A model generated the notes under the pieces. It had not been told where the DNA came from. It saw nothing but the letters and a program-made list of their open reading frames with translations, and did not search any database. Source: Methylomarinum sp964397365 (GTDB lineage Bacteria > Pseudomonadota > Gammaproteobacteria > Methylococcales > Methylomonadaceae). Taken from it: a stretch of DNA of 64,000 bases. This document shows, piece after piece, positions 53,561-62,567 of the stretch (its first letter is position 1; each line of letters starts with the position of its first letter). A program made the position numbers and the translations under genes. The stretch covers positions 14,998 to 78,997 of the forward strand of contig CAYNIU010000002.1 of the NCBI GenBank assembly GCA_964397365.1, read 5' to 3'.

Positions 53561-54093
53561 AAAGCAGAGACAAGCGTAAGGGTATTGTTTTGGTTCATAC
53601 CGGTGACGGCAAAGGTAAATCCTCCAGTGCTTTGGGTATGGTATTTCGTGCCGCCGGCTGGGGAATGAAAGTTTGTGTCATTCAGTTTATCAAAGGACAG
53701 TGGCAAACCGGCGAGCAAAAAGCTGCACAACGATTTGACAATATTGAATGGCATGCATTGGGTGACGGTTTTACCTGGGATACTAAAAACCCTGAACAGG
53801 ATATAAAAACCAGTCGCCATATATGGGCACTGAGCAAGCAAAAAATTCGCTCCGGGGAATTTGATTTGGTATTGTTGGATGAAATTAATTATTGCTGCGG
53901 GTATAACTGGATTTCCGGCCGGGAAATTGCCAATTTTATCACCCATGAAAAGCCGCCCTGGATGCATTTAGTTTTGACCGGACGGAACGCTTCAGAAGAA
54001 GTTGTTGATGTTGCCAATACGGTGACAGAAATGACAAAAATAAAACATGCTTATGCACAAGGGATTAAAGCGGAGCAGGGTGTGGAATTTTAA
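53557..54093 (+). CDS. cobO: Cob(I)yrinic acid a,c-diamide adenosyltransferase
   Basis: 178 residues from the ATG that overlaps the cobB stop (ATGA); AGGA lies eight bases upstream, so this start is preferred to the ATG at 53548. GIVLVHTGDGKGKSSSALGM is the P-loop, and VIQFIKGQW and LVLLDEINYCCGY are CobO/BtuR blocks. The enzyme attaches 5'-deoxyadenosine to the cobalt of corrinoids. Together with cobB it forms a two-gene unit. Confidence 0.95.
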   Translation: MKSRDKRKGIVLVHTGDGKGKSSSALGMVFRAAGWGMKVCVIQFIKGQWQTGEQKAAQRFDNIEWHALGDGFTWDTKNPEQDIKTSRHIWALSKQKIRSGEFDLVLLDEINYCCGYNWISGREIANFITHEKPPWMHLVLTGRNASEEVVDVANTVTEMTKIKHAYAQGIKAEQGVEF

Positions 54094-54138
54094 TTGAGAA
54101 ATCGGCGTCAGGAGGGATAAAACATCAGGGCAATATGG

Positions 54139-55095
54139 CTATTTTTTATCCGCAGATAGACAACTCATTTTTCCAGTGAAGCATTTTATTTGGTTTCGGC
54201 CGTTATTTTTTGCTTCGTAGAGAGCAAAATCCGCCGCTTTTACCAGCTCATCCTGCCTAGTACTGTCCATAGGAATAGTGGATGCCACGCCCATACTCAA
54301 TGTGATTTGACTGGCAATACTGGAACAAATATGCGCTATATTGGCTTGTTCCACATTGTGTTTTATTTGTTTTGCAATGCTCTGTGAGGCTTGCATATCT
54401 GTTTCTGGAAGGATAATAATAAATTCCTCGCCACCATAGCGGGCAACTAAATCAGTTGATCTCCCCAAAGAATTTTTAAGGATATTCGCTATATTTATCA
54501 GGCATTCATCACCTGCGTGATGTCCATAACAATCATTATATTTTTTAAAAAAATCCACATCTGCAAAAATTAGCGACAAATGTGACTTGTTACGACAACT
54601 TCGGCGCCATTCTTGTTTGAGATATTCATTAAACCGACGACGATTGGCAATATTTGTCAATCCATCTATACAACATAACTGTTCCAGGAGATCGCTTTTT
54701 TTCTTCAATGTCAGATGCGTTTTAATTCGCATATTGACAACAGGCATAGAAAACGGTTTGCTGATAAAATCTACAGCGCCTAATTCAAATCCGTGAATTT
54801 CATCTGAGAGTTCATTTTTTGCAGAGATAAATATAACAGGAATCTCTTGTGTACGAGCATTGCTTTTAAGTCTTCGGCATACTTCATAGCCATCCATATC
54901 CGGCATCATAATATCCAGCAGAATCAGGTCAGGCGGAGACTCCTGATTGGCAATTTCCAGAGCCTTAATGCCGTTTGTTGCAACTATTACCTGATAGTCG
55001 CTGCACAATATTTCACCCAATATCTTGGTATTCAAGGGGGTGTCATCGACAATGAGGATTTTCTGTTTTTTTTCTTCCATATCTGTTTTTTTCAT
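54139..55095 (-). CDS. Response regulator with GGDEF output (diguanylate cyclase)
   Basis: 318 residues. The receiver domain (about 12-130) has ILIVDDTPLN, phospho-acceptor Asp in ILLDIMMPDMDGYE, and SKPFSMPVV. The GGDEF domain (about 140-310) has DGLTNIANRRRFNEYL, FADVDFFKKYNDCYGH and active RYGGEEFIIIL. This is the PleD/WspR-like architecture: phosphorylation should switch on c-di-GMP synthesis. No partner kinase is adjacent. Start may be at 55095 or at the second Met (55080). It is convergent with cobO. Confidence 0.93.
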   Translation of the reverse strand: MKKTDMEEKKQKILIVDDTPLNTKILGEILCSDYQVIVATNGIKALEIANQESPPDLILLDIMMPDMDGYEVCRRLKSNARTQEIPVIFISAKNELSDEIHGFELGAVDFISKPFSMPVVNMRIKTHLTLKKKSDLLEQLCCIDGLTNIANRRRFNEYLKQEWRRSCRNKSHLSLIFADVDFFKKYNDCYGHHAGDECLINIANILKNSLGRSTDLVARYGGEEFIIILPETDMQASQSIAKQIKHNVEQANIAHICSSIASQITLSMGVASTIPMDSTRQDELVKAADFALYEAKNNGRNQIKCFTGKMSCLSADKK

Positions 55096-55429
55096 GATTT
55101 TGTTAATCCCGTAGTTTGGAATTTAACAATATAGGCATCGTTGTCCATGGATGCCTGATGGTGGCAAGTATTTTGCCATCACCTTGTCAGACACCCTTCC
55201 GTCTACAGCCATTTGAACAGTTATCGGCACCTATGTTGTTTTTTTGAATTAATCCTGATAATTCAACTAACAAGAGTTTGATTACTGCATTGTTGAGGTC
55301 GGTATCATTTACGACAGAAGAAATTTCCAGTTTTAAACTGTTGAAGAATGCCATTATTTTATTCAGTTTTCGTGTTTGTCAGTCATAGGAGGATTAGCTG
55401 TCACCATGTTTTTTGAATTATCTGATAAT
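55096..55429. other. Intergenic region between the diguanylate cyclase and the MerR operon
   Basis: 334 bases without a supported gene. A GGTGGCAA/TTGCCATC dyad near 55157-55179 is the only local structure noted. The promoter of the divergent regulator gene should be at the left end. Confidence 0.5.
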
Positions 55430-55460
55430 TTGACCTGGAGTTGACTTCAGGTTATAGAAT
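55430..55460 (+). promoter_or_regulatory. MerR-type operator-promoter
   Basis: TTGACC (55430-55435) and TAGAAT (55455-55460) are separated by 19 bases, longer than a normal 17-base spacer. The spacer is filled by the dyad ACCTGGAG-TTGA-CTTCAGGT (55433-55452), 7 of 8 bases symmetric. A 19-20-base spacer over a dyad is the signature of promoters untwisted by MerR-family activators. The start would be near 55467, ahead of the metal-binding protein gene, and a MerR gene closes the same operon. Confidence 0.82.
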
Positions 55461-55500
55461 CGTGTTTGTATCAATGTATAAACATAGGCGGGGGACGAGC

Positions 55501-55815
55501 ATGAAATTTAAAGATATATTGGGTTTATTGATATTTTTGTTATGGATGCCACTGTCACATGCGGCTGGAGCGGTTTATATCTTGCAGGTTGACGGTCTGG
55601 GATGTCCTTTTTGTGCCTTTGGTATCGAGAAAGAGCTGAGTAATCTTCAGGGCGTTAATAATGTTGAGGTCGATCTTAAAAACGCTCAGGTCATTGTAAA
55701 CATGATTGACGATGCCGTTCTCGACGAACCACAGGTGAGAACAGCGGTAAAGGATGCAGGTTTCACTTTACGTTCTTTCAGTCAGCGGCAAAAAAATGAA
55801 AAATCTGTCAAATAG
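55501..55815 (+). CDS. Periplasmic heavy-metal-associated (MerP-like) protein
   Basis: 104 residues from the ATG at 55501, placed after GGGGGA; earlier in-frame starts fall inside the promoter. A signal peptide ends around AHA/AAG (residue 22). The mature domain YILQVDGLGCPFCAFGIEKEL is an HMA fold with metal-binding Cys35 and Cys38 in CPFC instead of the usual CxxC with variable residues. Like MerP or CopZ it would carry a soft metal in the periplasm. Its end overlaps the next gene by 20 bases. Confidence 0.88.
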   Translation: MKFKDILGLLIFLLWMPLSHAAGAVYILQVDGLGCPFCAFGIEKELSNLQGVNNVEVDLKNAQVIVNMIDDAVLDEPQVRTAVKDAGFTLRSFSQRQKNEKSVK

Positions 55816-56725
55816 TCAATACGGGCTAAAGAAAATCCTGCTTTCAGTTTCAGTAATGACCATTAATATTCTGGTGACAAGCAATAGCCGGAGCGCGCCT
55901 GTTACTTTTAACACGGCATTGCCAGTGGCCAAAGGCGAATTTGTGTTTCGCGAACAGTTTATTATGAATCAGTCGGCAATTGATGCGAGCATAGCCGACC
56001 GCGACTTCAGAGCATGGTCAGCGGTTTCTGTTCTGGGTTATGGAATAACTGGAAAACTAGCCATATTTGGAGTGTTGCCGTATGTCAATAAACAGTTTGA
56101 TGTTTCTGTTTCTGGCCAGCGTCAAAACAGCAGCGCCGACGGTTTGGGGGATGTTGGTCTGTTTACTCGTTATACGTTGTATCAGCGAGACTGGCGTGGA
56201 CGGACATTACGTATCGCCCCATTCACAGGACTTAAAGCGCCTAGTGGAAGGGATGATAAACAAGATAGTCTCGGCAGGTTGCCGCCCGGTGTGCAAACCG
56301 GCTCTGCTTCCTGGGATGTTTTCGGCGGCGTGGTTGCTTCTTATCAAACGCTGGACTACGAAATAGATAGTCAGATTTCCTATCGCGGAAACGGGCGCAG
56401 CAGTCGTTTTGCTGCGGGAGACGAGACCCGTTTTGATGCCTCTTTGCAATATCGGCTTTGGCCAACTACCCTGGACGTTGGGGTACCCGGATTTTTATAC
56501 GGGGTGATTGAAAGCAATCTAGTTTTCAAGGAAAAGAACCGGATAGGCGGAAGGTCTGATTCAGACTCGGGTGGAACGCGCTGGTTTTTGACGCCGGGGT
56601 TACAATATGTCACCCGGCGTTGGGTTTTTGAGACCGTGGTTCAATTACCGGTGGTTCAAGAGCTCAATGGAACTGCCCTGGAAAATGAGTATATTGTGAG
56701 AAGCGGATTTCGGGTTAATTTTTGA
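55796..56725 (+). CDS. Outer membrane beta-barrel, transporter-like protein
   Basis: 309 residues from the ATG at 55796. An N-terminal hydrophobic segment to about residue 34 (ending SRSA) looks like a signal peptide. The rest alternates polar and hydrophobic residues in strands with Gly turns (GLGDVGLFTRYTLYQ, IAPFTGLKAPSG, FLTPGLQYVTRRWVFETVVQL, RSGFRVNF) and ends in aromatic Phe, as in outer membrane barrels annotated as transporters of the phenol/MetA type. The cargo is unknown; the operon suggests a metal or metal-complex. Confidence 0.75.
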   Translation: MKNLSNSQYGLKKILLSVSVMTINILVTSNSRSAPVTFNTALPVAKGEFVFREQFIMNQSAIDASIADRDFRAWSAVSVLGYGITGKLAIFGVLPYVNKQFDVSVSGQRQNSSADGLGDVGLFTRYTLYQRDWRGRTLRIAPFTGLKAPSGRDDKQDSLGRLPPGVQTGSASWDVFGGVVASYQTLDYEIDSQISYRGNGRSSRFAAGDETRFDASLQYRLWPTTLDVGVPGFLYGVIESNLVFKEKNRIGGRSDSDSGGTRWFLTPGLQYVTRRWVFETVVQLPVVQELNGTALENEYIVRSGFRVNF

Positions 56726-56738
56726 GGGTTTAGGAGCT

Positions 56739-57719
56739 ATGATATTACGGCGAGGTTCCAAATATCTGCTTATCCTATTATTAAGCATCATCGTTGGGGG
56801 TGTTTTTCTGTATCTGCTATGGATACCCAACACTAAGGAATCACCCTATGTTTTTGTGGTAGCTTGGGGAGAGAAGGGGGCAGAACCCGGTCAATTCAAT
56901 GATCCGACCGGGATTGCTGTTACTGAATCGGAAGTATTTGTCAGTGATGCGCGAAATGCCCGTATTCAGGTTTTCGATTATGATGGTCGCTTCAAACGTC
57001 AATTCGGCACGAAAGGAAGCGGATGGGGACAACTGGGTCGTCCCATGAATTTGACTATTGATCAAAATGATCTCTACGTTGCCGATTACTGGAATGACAG
57101 AATTCAGGTTTTTAGCCTGGCTGGCACACCGCTCCGCAGTATCGGTAAATCAGGAGCTAATCCCGGAGAATTTAATGCGCCGGGCGGGGTAGCTATTGCC
57201 GCTGACAAAAGCCTGTTTGTTGCCGATTTTTATAATCAGCGTATTCAGCATTTAACTGCAACAGGACAATTTATCGAACAATGGGGAAATACTGGAAAGA
57301 TCGGTATATGGGCGGGTGAATTCAATTATCCGACTGATGTTACAGTAGATCAGAAAGGTTTGCTGTATATTGCAGACGGTTACAATGACAGAATGCAGGT
57401 ATTTTCCAGTTCGGGTGAGTTTTTACGTAAGTGGGGCGGCCCGTTTGCTATGAATATTTTTGGCTCTTTCAATGGCTGGTTTGCCACAGTGACATCCGTT
57501 GTCGTTGATAGTTCAAACCATCTGTTTGTCGCTGATTTTTACAATAATCGTATCCAGAAATTCACCTCTGAAGGGAAGTTTTTGAGCAGCTTTGGTGAAC
57601 AAGGAAATGAGCCGGGTCAATTCAATCACGTCATTGCTGTTGCGATTGCCAATGACGGTACAGTGTTTGTCGTTGATTTTGGAAACAACCGTATTCAGAA
57701 ATGGAGGCCGGAACATTGA
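56739..57719 (+). CDS. Membrane-anchored six-bladed NHL-repeat protein
   Basis: 326 residues. A hydrophobic anchor (about 9-30, LLILLLSIIVGGVFLYLLWI) is followed by six NHL blades, each ending in a variant of N-x-R-I-Q: NARIQVF, NDRIQVF, NQRIQHL, NDRMQVF, NNRIQKF, NNRIQKW. The propeller should face the periplasm and act in binding or as a platform. It lies in the MerR operon, and its stop codon overlaps the TTG start of that regulator. What it binds is unknown. Confidence 0.88.
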   Translation: MILRRGSKYLLILLLSIIVGGVFLYLLWIPNTKESPYVFVVAWGEKGAEPGQFNDPTGIAVTESEVFVSDARNARIQVFDYDGRFKRQFGTKGSGWGQLGRPMNLTIDQNDLYVADYWNDRIQVFSLAGTPLRSIGKSGANPGEFNAPGGVAIAADKSLFVADFYNQRIQHLTATGQFIEQWGNTGKIGIWAGEFNYPTDVTVDQKGLLYIADGYNDRMQVFSSSGEFLRKWGGPFAMNIFGSFNGWFATVTSVVVDSSNHLFVADFYNNRIQKFTSEGKFLSSFGEQGNEPGQFNHVIAVAIANDGTVFVVDFGNNRIQKWRPEH

Positions 57720-58120
57720 AGAATACATACCGTATCGGTGAAGTGTCAAAAAAGTTTGGCCTGAATGTGGAGACCCTGCGTTATTATGAAAAAATTGGAT
57801 TGTTGAAACCAGTTTATCGGAGTCATGGTGGTATACGCTTGTATGAGAGAACAGATATTGATCGAATAAAATTTATTCTGCGTGCCAAAATGATGAACTT
57901 TACTCTGAATGAAATCAAAAGCCTGCTTGAAATGCGTGAACGTCCCCAACAAATGCGTGAAGATGCTCGTGCAGTGACCCGACAAAAACTGGTTGACATT
58001 GAACGGCAAATCAGTGAGCTCAAAGTGTTGAGCCAGGAATTACATCAGTTGCTTGATGCTTGTTGTTGTAGTCAACAGGGATGTCCTATTTTAGAAAACC
58101 TTGATGGGATAAAGGAATAA
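57716..58120 (+). CDS. MerR-family metal-responsive regulator (ZntR/CadR-like)
   Basis: 134 residues from a TTG at 57716, eight bases after GGAGG; an ATG at 57701 is an alternative. The winged helix-turn-helix (YRIGEVSKKFGLNVETLRYYEKIGLL) and long dimer helix are standard. The C-terminus has CCC at 116-118 and C123 (DACCCSQQGCPIL), close to the C114, C115, C124 metal site of ZntR, but no Cys is present near position 79. It probably activates the promoter at 55430 and so its own operon in response to a soft metal. Which metal is not clear. Confidence 0.9.
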   Translation: MKNTYRIGEVSKKFGLNVETLRYYEKIGLLKPVYRSHGGIRLYERTDIDRIKFILRAKMMNFTLNEIKSLLEMRERPQQMREDARAVTRQKLVDIERQISELKVLSQELHQLLDACCCSQQGCPILENLDGIKE

Positions 58121-58143
58121 TCAGGATTCTTGCTGATTATTTT
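58116..58143 (+). terminator. Terminator of the MerR operon
   Basis: AATAATCAG pairs with CTGATTATT and runs into TTT. The left arm overlaps the stop codon of the regulator gene. Confidence 0.7.
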
Positions 58144-58281
58144 CCAGTACAGAACATTTTGGTTGTAATGTGGCATTTATTATGCTGCCTGCGCTTCTTC
58201 CACAAACAACTGATATTGAAAACTTACCGGTCATTTAAATACGCTGAGTAATCAATTTTTAAGTAATGCTGATGTAGCCGA

Positions 58282-59556
58282 TTACAGCATAAAATAGTCT
58301 TCCAGCAGAAAATCAAGTTCTTTGCTGAGAGCATCTTCTGTTTTCAATAGTATGATTTTGGAATACAAATCTTCAGCTATTTTATCAAAAGTATGAACTA
58401 ATTCCGGGTCAAAGTGAGTGCTTGCTCCTTTCTTGATAATGGCCATGGATTCTGAGAAAGAAAATTCCTTTTTGTAAGGTCGTTTGGATGTTAGTGCATC
58501 GAATACATCTACAATTGCAAAGATTCGGGCGTTAAGTGGAATTGATTTACCTGTAAGCCCATTTAAATAACCTGAGCCATCAAATTTTTCATGATGAAAT
58601 TTCACTACATCCGTGGCATCACTTAGCCATTTGCTGTTTTTAATGATCTCAACGCCATAGATGACATGCCGTTGCATCTCTTTAAATTCATCGTCTTCAA
58701 GTTCTGATGGTTTTAAAAGGATATTATCTCTGATGCCGATTTTACCGACATCATGTAAAAAAGCGCCTTTAATAAGTGAGCTTATCTGCGGTTTATCCAG
58801 TTTTAGCGCTTGGGCAAGACAAATGGCATAAATCGTGACGCGATAATTATGCACATTAGTGTCATTGTCGCGTTTAGCGATGGCTCCACCCAGAACTTTA
58901 AGAAGACTGATATTGGCATGGGACAGATCGTTGGCGCTTTTTAGCAGGTCTTTGTTGAGTAAAATAATAATCGGATAAAGTACCAGTGTGGTAAAAATAA
59001 CCGTTGCAATGTACTGCGCCAATACAAAAACAGCGTCATAGATTATGGCAATAATTTCTGCCGAAGAAAGTTTATAGATGCCCTTCAGGTAGCCCTGGAC
59101 TTTTCCTTTTTCAGTTAACGGGATTTCAACCTCCATGTACAATTCGTTCTTATAGGCGTTGTGAGCAAAATAAGTTTTGTAATTGACGTTATCATCCATT
59201 TGTACTTTATGGTCTTTACGCATCAGTTCATGACTGATTTCACCAACGTTAACTGTTCCTGCACTGAGTAGTAAATCATGTTTATCAGTGTAAAACTCAA
59301 GAATAATGAAGTGGCTGTTTTTCAGTCTATCGTTTATTTCCCGTTGAAAAACCAGTAAGTTTTGGCTGTTTTGATTATGGATATATTGAGTATAGAAATC
59401 AGCGTATTGTTTGGATTCTTCGTACGCAGTATGAACAACATTTTTTTCAATACGTTCCAGTTCAATATAAAGCGCTATTGCTGAAACAACAACGGCAATT
59501 AAAGTCCCCGCAAACAGTAATTTTTTTATAATAATGAAGTGAATATTGGCTATCAT
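58282..59556 (-). CDS. HD-GYP cyclic di-GMP phosphodiesterase with periplasmic sensor
   Basis: 424 residues. Two membrane helices (about 8-30 and 175-200) enclose a periplasmic sensor of about 140 residues. The C-terminal HD-GYP domain has AFLHDVGKIGIRD, then HVIYGVEII and HHEKFDGSGYLNGLTGKSIPL, where the family's GYP reads GYL. It should hydrolyse c-di-GMP at the cytoplasmic face. It lies downstream of proS on the same strand, with complex hairpins between. Confidence 0.9.
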   Translation of the reverse strand: MIANIHFIIIKKLLFAGTLIAVVVSAIALYIELERIEKNVVHTAYEESKQYADFYTQYIHNQNSQNLLVFQREINDRLKNSHFIILEFYTDKHDLLLSAGTVNVGEISHELMRKDHKVQMDDNVNYKTYFAHNAYKNELYMEVEIPLTEKGKVQGYLKGIYKLSSAEIIAIIYDAVFVLAQYIATVIFTTLVLYPIIILLNKDLLKSANDLSHANISLLKVLGGAIAKRDNDTNVHNYRVTIYAICLAQALKLDKPQISSLIKGAFLHDVGKIGIRDNILLKPSELEDDEFKEMQRHVIYGVEIIKNSKWLSDATDVVKFHHEKFDGSGYLNGLTGKSIPLNARIFAIVDVFDALTSKRPYKKEFSFSESMAIIKKGASTHFDPELVHTFDKIAEDLYSKIILLKTEDALSKELDFLLEDYFML

Positions 59557-59598
59557 TTTAGTGTTCGGGGATAAGTCTTTATCTTTATTGTGCTACGT

Positions 59599-59631
59599 GG
59601 GGGGCAAGGGCGACATATCAGCCCCCCTTGC
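59599..59631. other. Two overlapping, mutually exclusive hairpins between HD-GYP gene and proS
   Basis: GGGGGGC (59599-59605) can pair with GCCCCCC (59621-59627), or GCAAGGG (59604-59610) with CCCTTGC (59625-59631). Neither is followed by a good T run. It may be a weak terminator for proS. Confidence 0.4.
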
Positions 59632-59665
59632 ATTGATGTGAACAAAATCCAGCCCTAATTATGGA

Positions 59666-61387
59666 TTATGTGTTTTCCATGACCAACTGATTTTTAATAA
59701 ATTCAACAATCCCGGTTAAAGGAATATCCTGGTTTTCCCGCACCGTTCTGGCCCGGTATTCCGCTGTGCCTTTATCCAGTCCACGATCACCGATAACGAT
59801 ACGATGAGGGATACCGATTAATTCCATATCCGAGAACATGAAGCCGGCGCGTACTTTTCTATCATCAAAAAGTACATCAATACCGGCATTCTGTAGATCC
59901 TGATAGATTTTTTCAGCGGCATCCCGCAACCGATCTGATTTATGCATATTCATGGGACACAGGGCAACCTGAAACGGCGCCAGCTCATTTGGCCAGATAA
60001 TCCCGTTTTGATCATGGCTTTGTTCGATCGCCGCAGCTACCACACGGGAAATACCGATTCCGTAGCAGCCCATGAGGATGATGTGATTTTTACCCGATTC
60101 ATTGGTGACGGCGGCATCCATTGCTTTACTGTATTTGTCACCCAGTTGAAAAATATGTCCGACTTCAATGCCTCTGGCAATGGTTAAAGAACCTTTACCG
60201 TCCGGGCTGGGGTCGCCTTCAACAACGGTTCGTATATCTTCAATTTTTGAAGGCAAGGGTAGGTCGCGTTCCCAGTTCACCCCTTGAAAGTGCTGTCCAT
60301 CCTGATTGGTGCCACAGATAAAATCTGACATCAAGGTGACACTGCGATCAGCAATGACTGGAATATCCAGACCAATAGGGCCTATGGAACCCGGATGACA
60401 ACCACATGTTGACAAAATTTCATCATCTTCAGCAAATTGTAAAGGCGATGCCACGCCGGCAATTTTTTCAGCTTTTAGAGTATTCAGTTCATGATCGCCC
60501 CGTAATAACAGGGCGACCAAGTTCTCGTTTTCACCTTTAACAATCAGCGTTTTCAGACAGTGTTGCGGAGATAGATTGAAAAATTGGCTGACTTCCTCAA
60601 TAGAATGTTGTTCAGGAGTATCAACCCGTGTCATTGTCTGTGTCGCTTCTGAACGTGATCCTGCCGGCATAAGCGCTTCCGCCTTTTCAACATTGGCGGC
60701 ATAGTCGCTATCTGTAGAAAAAGCGATGGCATCTTCGCCAGAATCAGCCAAAACATGAAATTCATGTGAGACAGCGCCGCCGATGGAGCCGGAATCAGCA
60801 ATCACAGCCCGGAATTCAAGCCCGAAACGGTTAAAAATATTACTGTAAGCCTGATACATAATATCATAGGTTTCCTGTAAAGACGGCTGATCCATATGAA
60901 ATGAATAGGCATCTTTCATAATAAATTCGCGCGAACGCATGACGCCAAAACGAGGACGGATTTCATCACGAATTTTGGTTTGGATCTGATAGTAAGTGAC
61001 TGGCAGTTGTTTATAGCTTTTTAGCTCGTTACGCGCCAGATCAGTGATGATTTCTTCATGGGTAGGTCCCAGACAGAAATCACGTTGATGACGATCCTGC
61101 AAACGAGCCAGTTCCGGGCCATACTGTTCCCAGCGTCCGGTTTCCCGCCATAGTTCAGCAGGCTGTAGCGTGGGCATCAAAACTTCCAAAGCGCCGGCTT
61201 TTTCCATTTCCTCCCGGGTGATGGTTTCAACTTTGCGTAAAACCCGTAAACCCAGTGGCAGCCAGGTATAAAGTCCGGCGGCTAATTTGCGGATCAGGCC
61301 TGCTCGAATCATGAGTTTATGACTGGTGATTTCAGCATCTGCTGGAATTTCTTTAACGGTACTGAGTGGAAATTGAGATGTACGCAT
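59666..61387 (-). CDS. proS: Prolyl-tRNA synthetase
   Basis: 573 residues, the bacterial-type ProRS. It begins MRTSQFPLSTVKEIPADAE; class II motif 1 and motif 2 (RPRFGVMRSREFIMKDAYSFH) are followed by a YbaK-like editing insertion (about 225-380, VSHEFHVLADSGEDAI) and motif 3 (GCYGIGISRVVAAAIEQ). The anticodon-binding domain closes the protein (DDRKVRAGFMFSD). It charges tRNA-Pro and edits misacylated Ala. Monocistronic or leading the HD-GYP gene. Confidence 0.98.
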   Translation of the reverse strand: MRTSQFPLSTVKEIPADAEITSHKLMIRAGLIRKLAAGLYTWLPLGLRVLRKVETITREEMEKAGALEVLMPTLQPAELWRETGRWEQYGPELARLQDRHQRDFCLGPTHEEIITDLARNELKSYKQLPVTYYQIQTKIRDEIRPRFGVMRSREFIMKDAYSFHMDQPSLQETYDIMYQAYSNIFNRFGLEFRAVIADSGSIGGAVSHEFHVLADSGEDAIAFSTDSDYAANVEKAEALMPAGSRSEATQTMTRVDTPEQHSIEEVSQFFNLSPQHCLKTLIVKGENENLVALLLRGDHELNTLKAEKIAGVASPLQFAEDDEILSTCGCHPGSIGPIGLDIPVIADRSVTLMSDFICGTNQDGQHFQGVNWERDLPLPSKIEDIRTVVEGDPSPDGKGSLTIARGIEVGHIFQLGDKYSKAMDAAVTNESGKNHIILMGCYGIGISRVVAAAIEQSHDQNGIIWPNELAPFQVALCPMNMHKSDRLRDAAEKIYQDLQNAGIDVLFDDRKVRAGFMFSDMELIGIPHRIVIGDRGLDKGTAEYRARTVRENQDIPLTGIVEFIKNQLVMENT

Positions 61388-61463
61388 ACTATATGTAATG
61401 AAAATTAAGTCAAAACAAAATATTCTACCTTTTAATAGCAGAAAACGTGTATTTCTTTCAAGA

Positions 61464-62204
61464 TCAGAAAAAAGTGATCACCATCCCTTGTACAGTTGAT
61501 TCTATAACACCTTTCAGGCCGAATTTGTTATACCAATATGAATATTCGACGCCAATATAAACGCTATCACTTTTCCAGCCGGCCAGGTCACCAATATCTA
61601 TCAACATTTGTGGCTGCGCTAAAATGTGAAAGTTTCCTGAATTATTGGTATTTCCGGTTCTAAAGTCAGTAAAACCGCGAAATTTGAATTTTACCCCGGC
61701 AAGTGTAAATGGCAGGCTCCAGACCGGGGTGAATTGTATACCATACCGGCCGGATACACTGTCATCTTTATAGGCGGTAATATCCAGTTGCAGAAAATCA
61801 AACCAGGCATTGGATAAATCAAAACTTATGCCGGCCATGTAAGCCTTAAAGTTATCATTTTCAGGTTTATTACTGATGTTCAGGCCGGCTACAACCGAGA
61901 GCTCCTGAACCGGCCCAAATCCGAGCTGTAATCCTGTTATTTTATTCAGACTTAAATAAGAATAGACTTCAGCATAAACCTCAATACCTATATCACCGCG
62001 GCTGACGGTATCGACAAAGAAAAAGTTAGTGCCATATTTCCAGCCGTTGGCATGTTCAACAGTGACGGTCGTGCGATCATTATCACCTAGTTCAAAATCG
62101 CTGCCGTAAAGAACCTGTAGATTACTGTTGCTCCAGTCAAATCCATAGGTTAGTGGCGCTGCAAGAACAAAAAGTGGCAAGCAACTGTATTTAAAGATGC
62201 TCAT
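61464..62204 (-). CDS. Tsx-like outer membrane channel protein
   Basis: 246 residues with a signal peptide ending near TYG (residue 21). WSNSNLQVLYGSDFELG, TVTVEHANGWKYGTNFFFVD and the C-terminal VYIGVEYSYWYNKFGLKG with final FF resemble the Tsx nucleoside-channel family (twelve-strand barrels). It probably admits nucleosides or related solutes, but homologues called DUF5020 have other proposed roles. Located next to proS without evident co-transcription. Confidence 0.8.
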   Translation of the reverse strand: MSIFKYSCLPLFVLAAPLTYGFDWSNSNLQVLYGSDFELGDNDRTTVTVEHANGWKYGTNFFFVDTVSRGDIGIEVYAEVYSYLSLNKITGLQLGFGPVQELSVVAGLNISNKPENDNFKAYMAGISFDLSNAWFDFLQLDITAYKDDSVSGRYGIQFTPVWSLPFTLAGVKFKFRGFTDFRTGNTNNSGNFHILAQPQMLIDIGDLAGWKSDSVYIGVEYSYWYNKFGLKGVIESTVQGMVITFF

Positions 62205-62567
62205 CAGAATCAGGTTTATTTATTTTCATAAACTTTAAGTACGGCAAAATGTTGTTAATTCGCCATAACCATCACATTCGGTCATTGGATTTCCTCTATA
62301 GCCTGTTATTTCAGGACGATGGCTGCACTCTATCATGGATTCTTCAAGCCATATTGTCAATGAGCCACGATTGCTTAAAACTTAGTTAAATTTGATCAGT
62401 TGTTTAATTGGTATTGTTGTTTTTTCTTTCTACAACAAATAGGATTAGCAGCAGTGTTGGCGATGGCGTTAGCAGGGTTGATTTAATAGACAGGCTTGTT
62501 TTTTTATTATTAATCGTTTAGCTTTGAAGACCGTCCGGTCTCAAATTCTACCTGATTAAAATTGCAA
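62205..62567. other. Divergent intergenic region between the Tsx-like gene and yihY
   Basis: 363 bases, no gene seen. It must contain promoters for both genes. The only small dyad noted is ACCGTCCGGTC near 62530. Confidence 0.5.
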
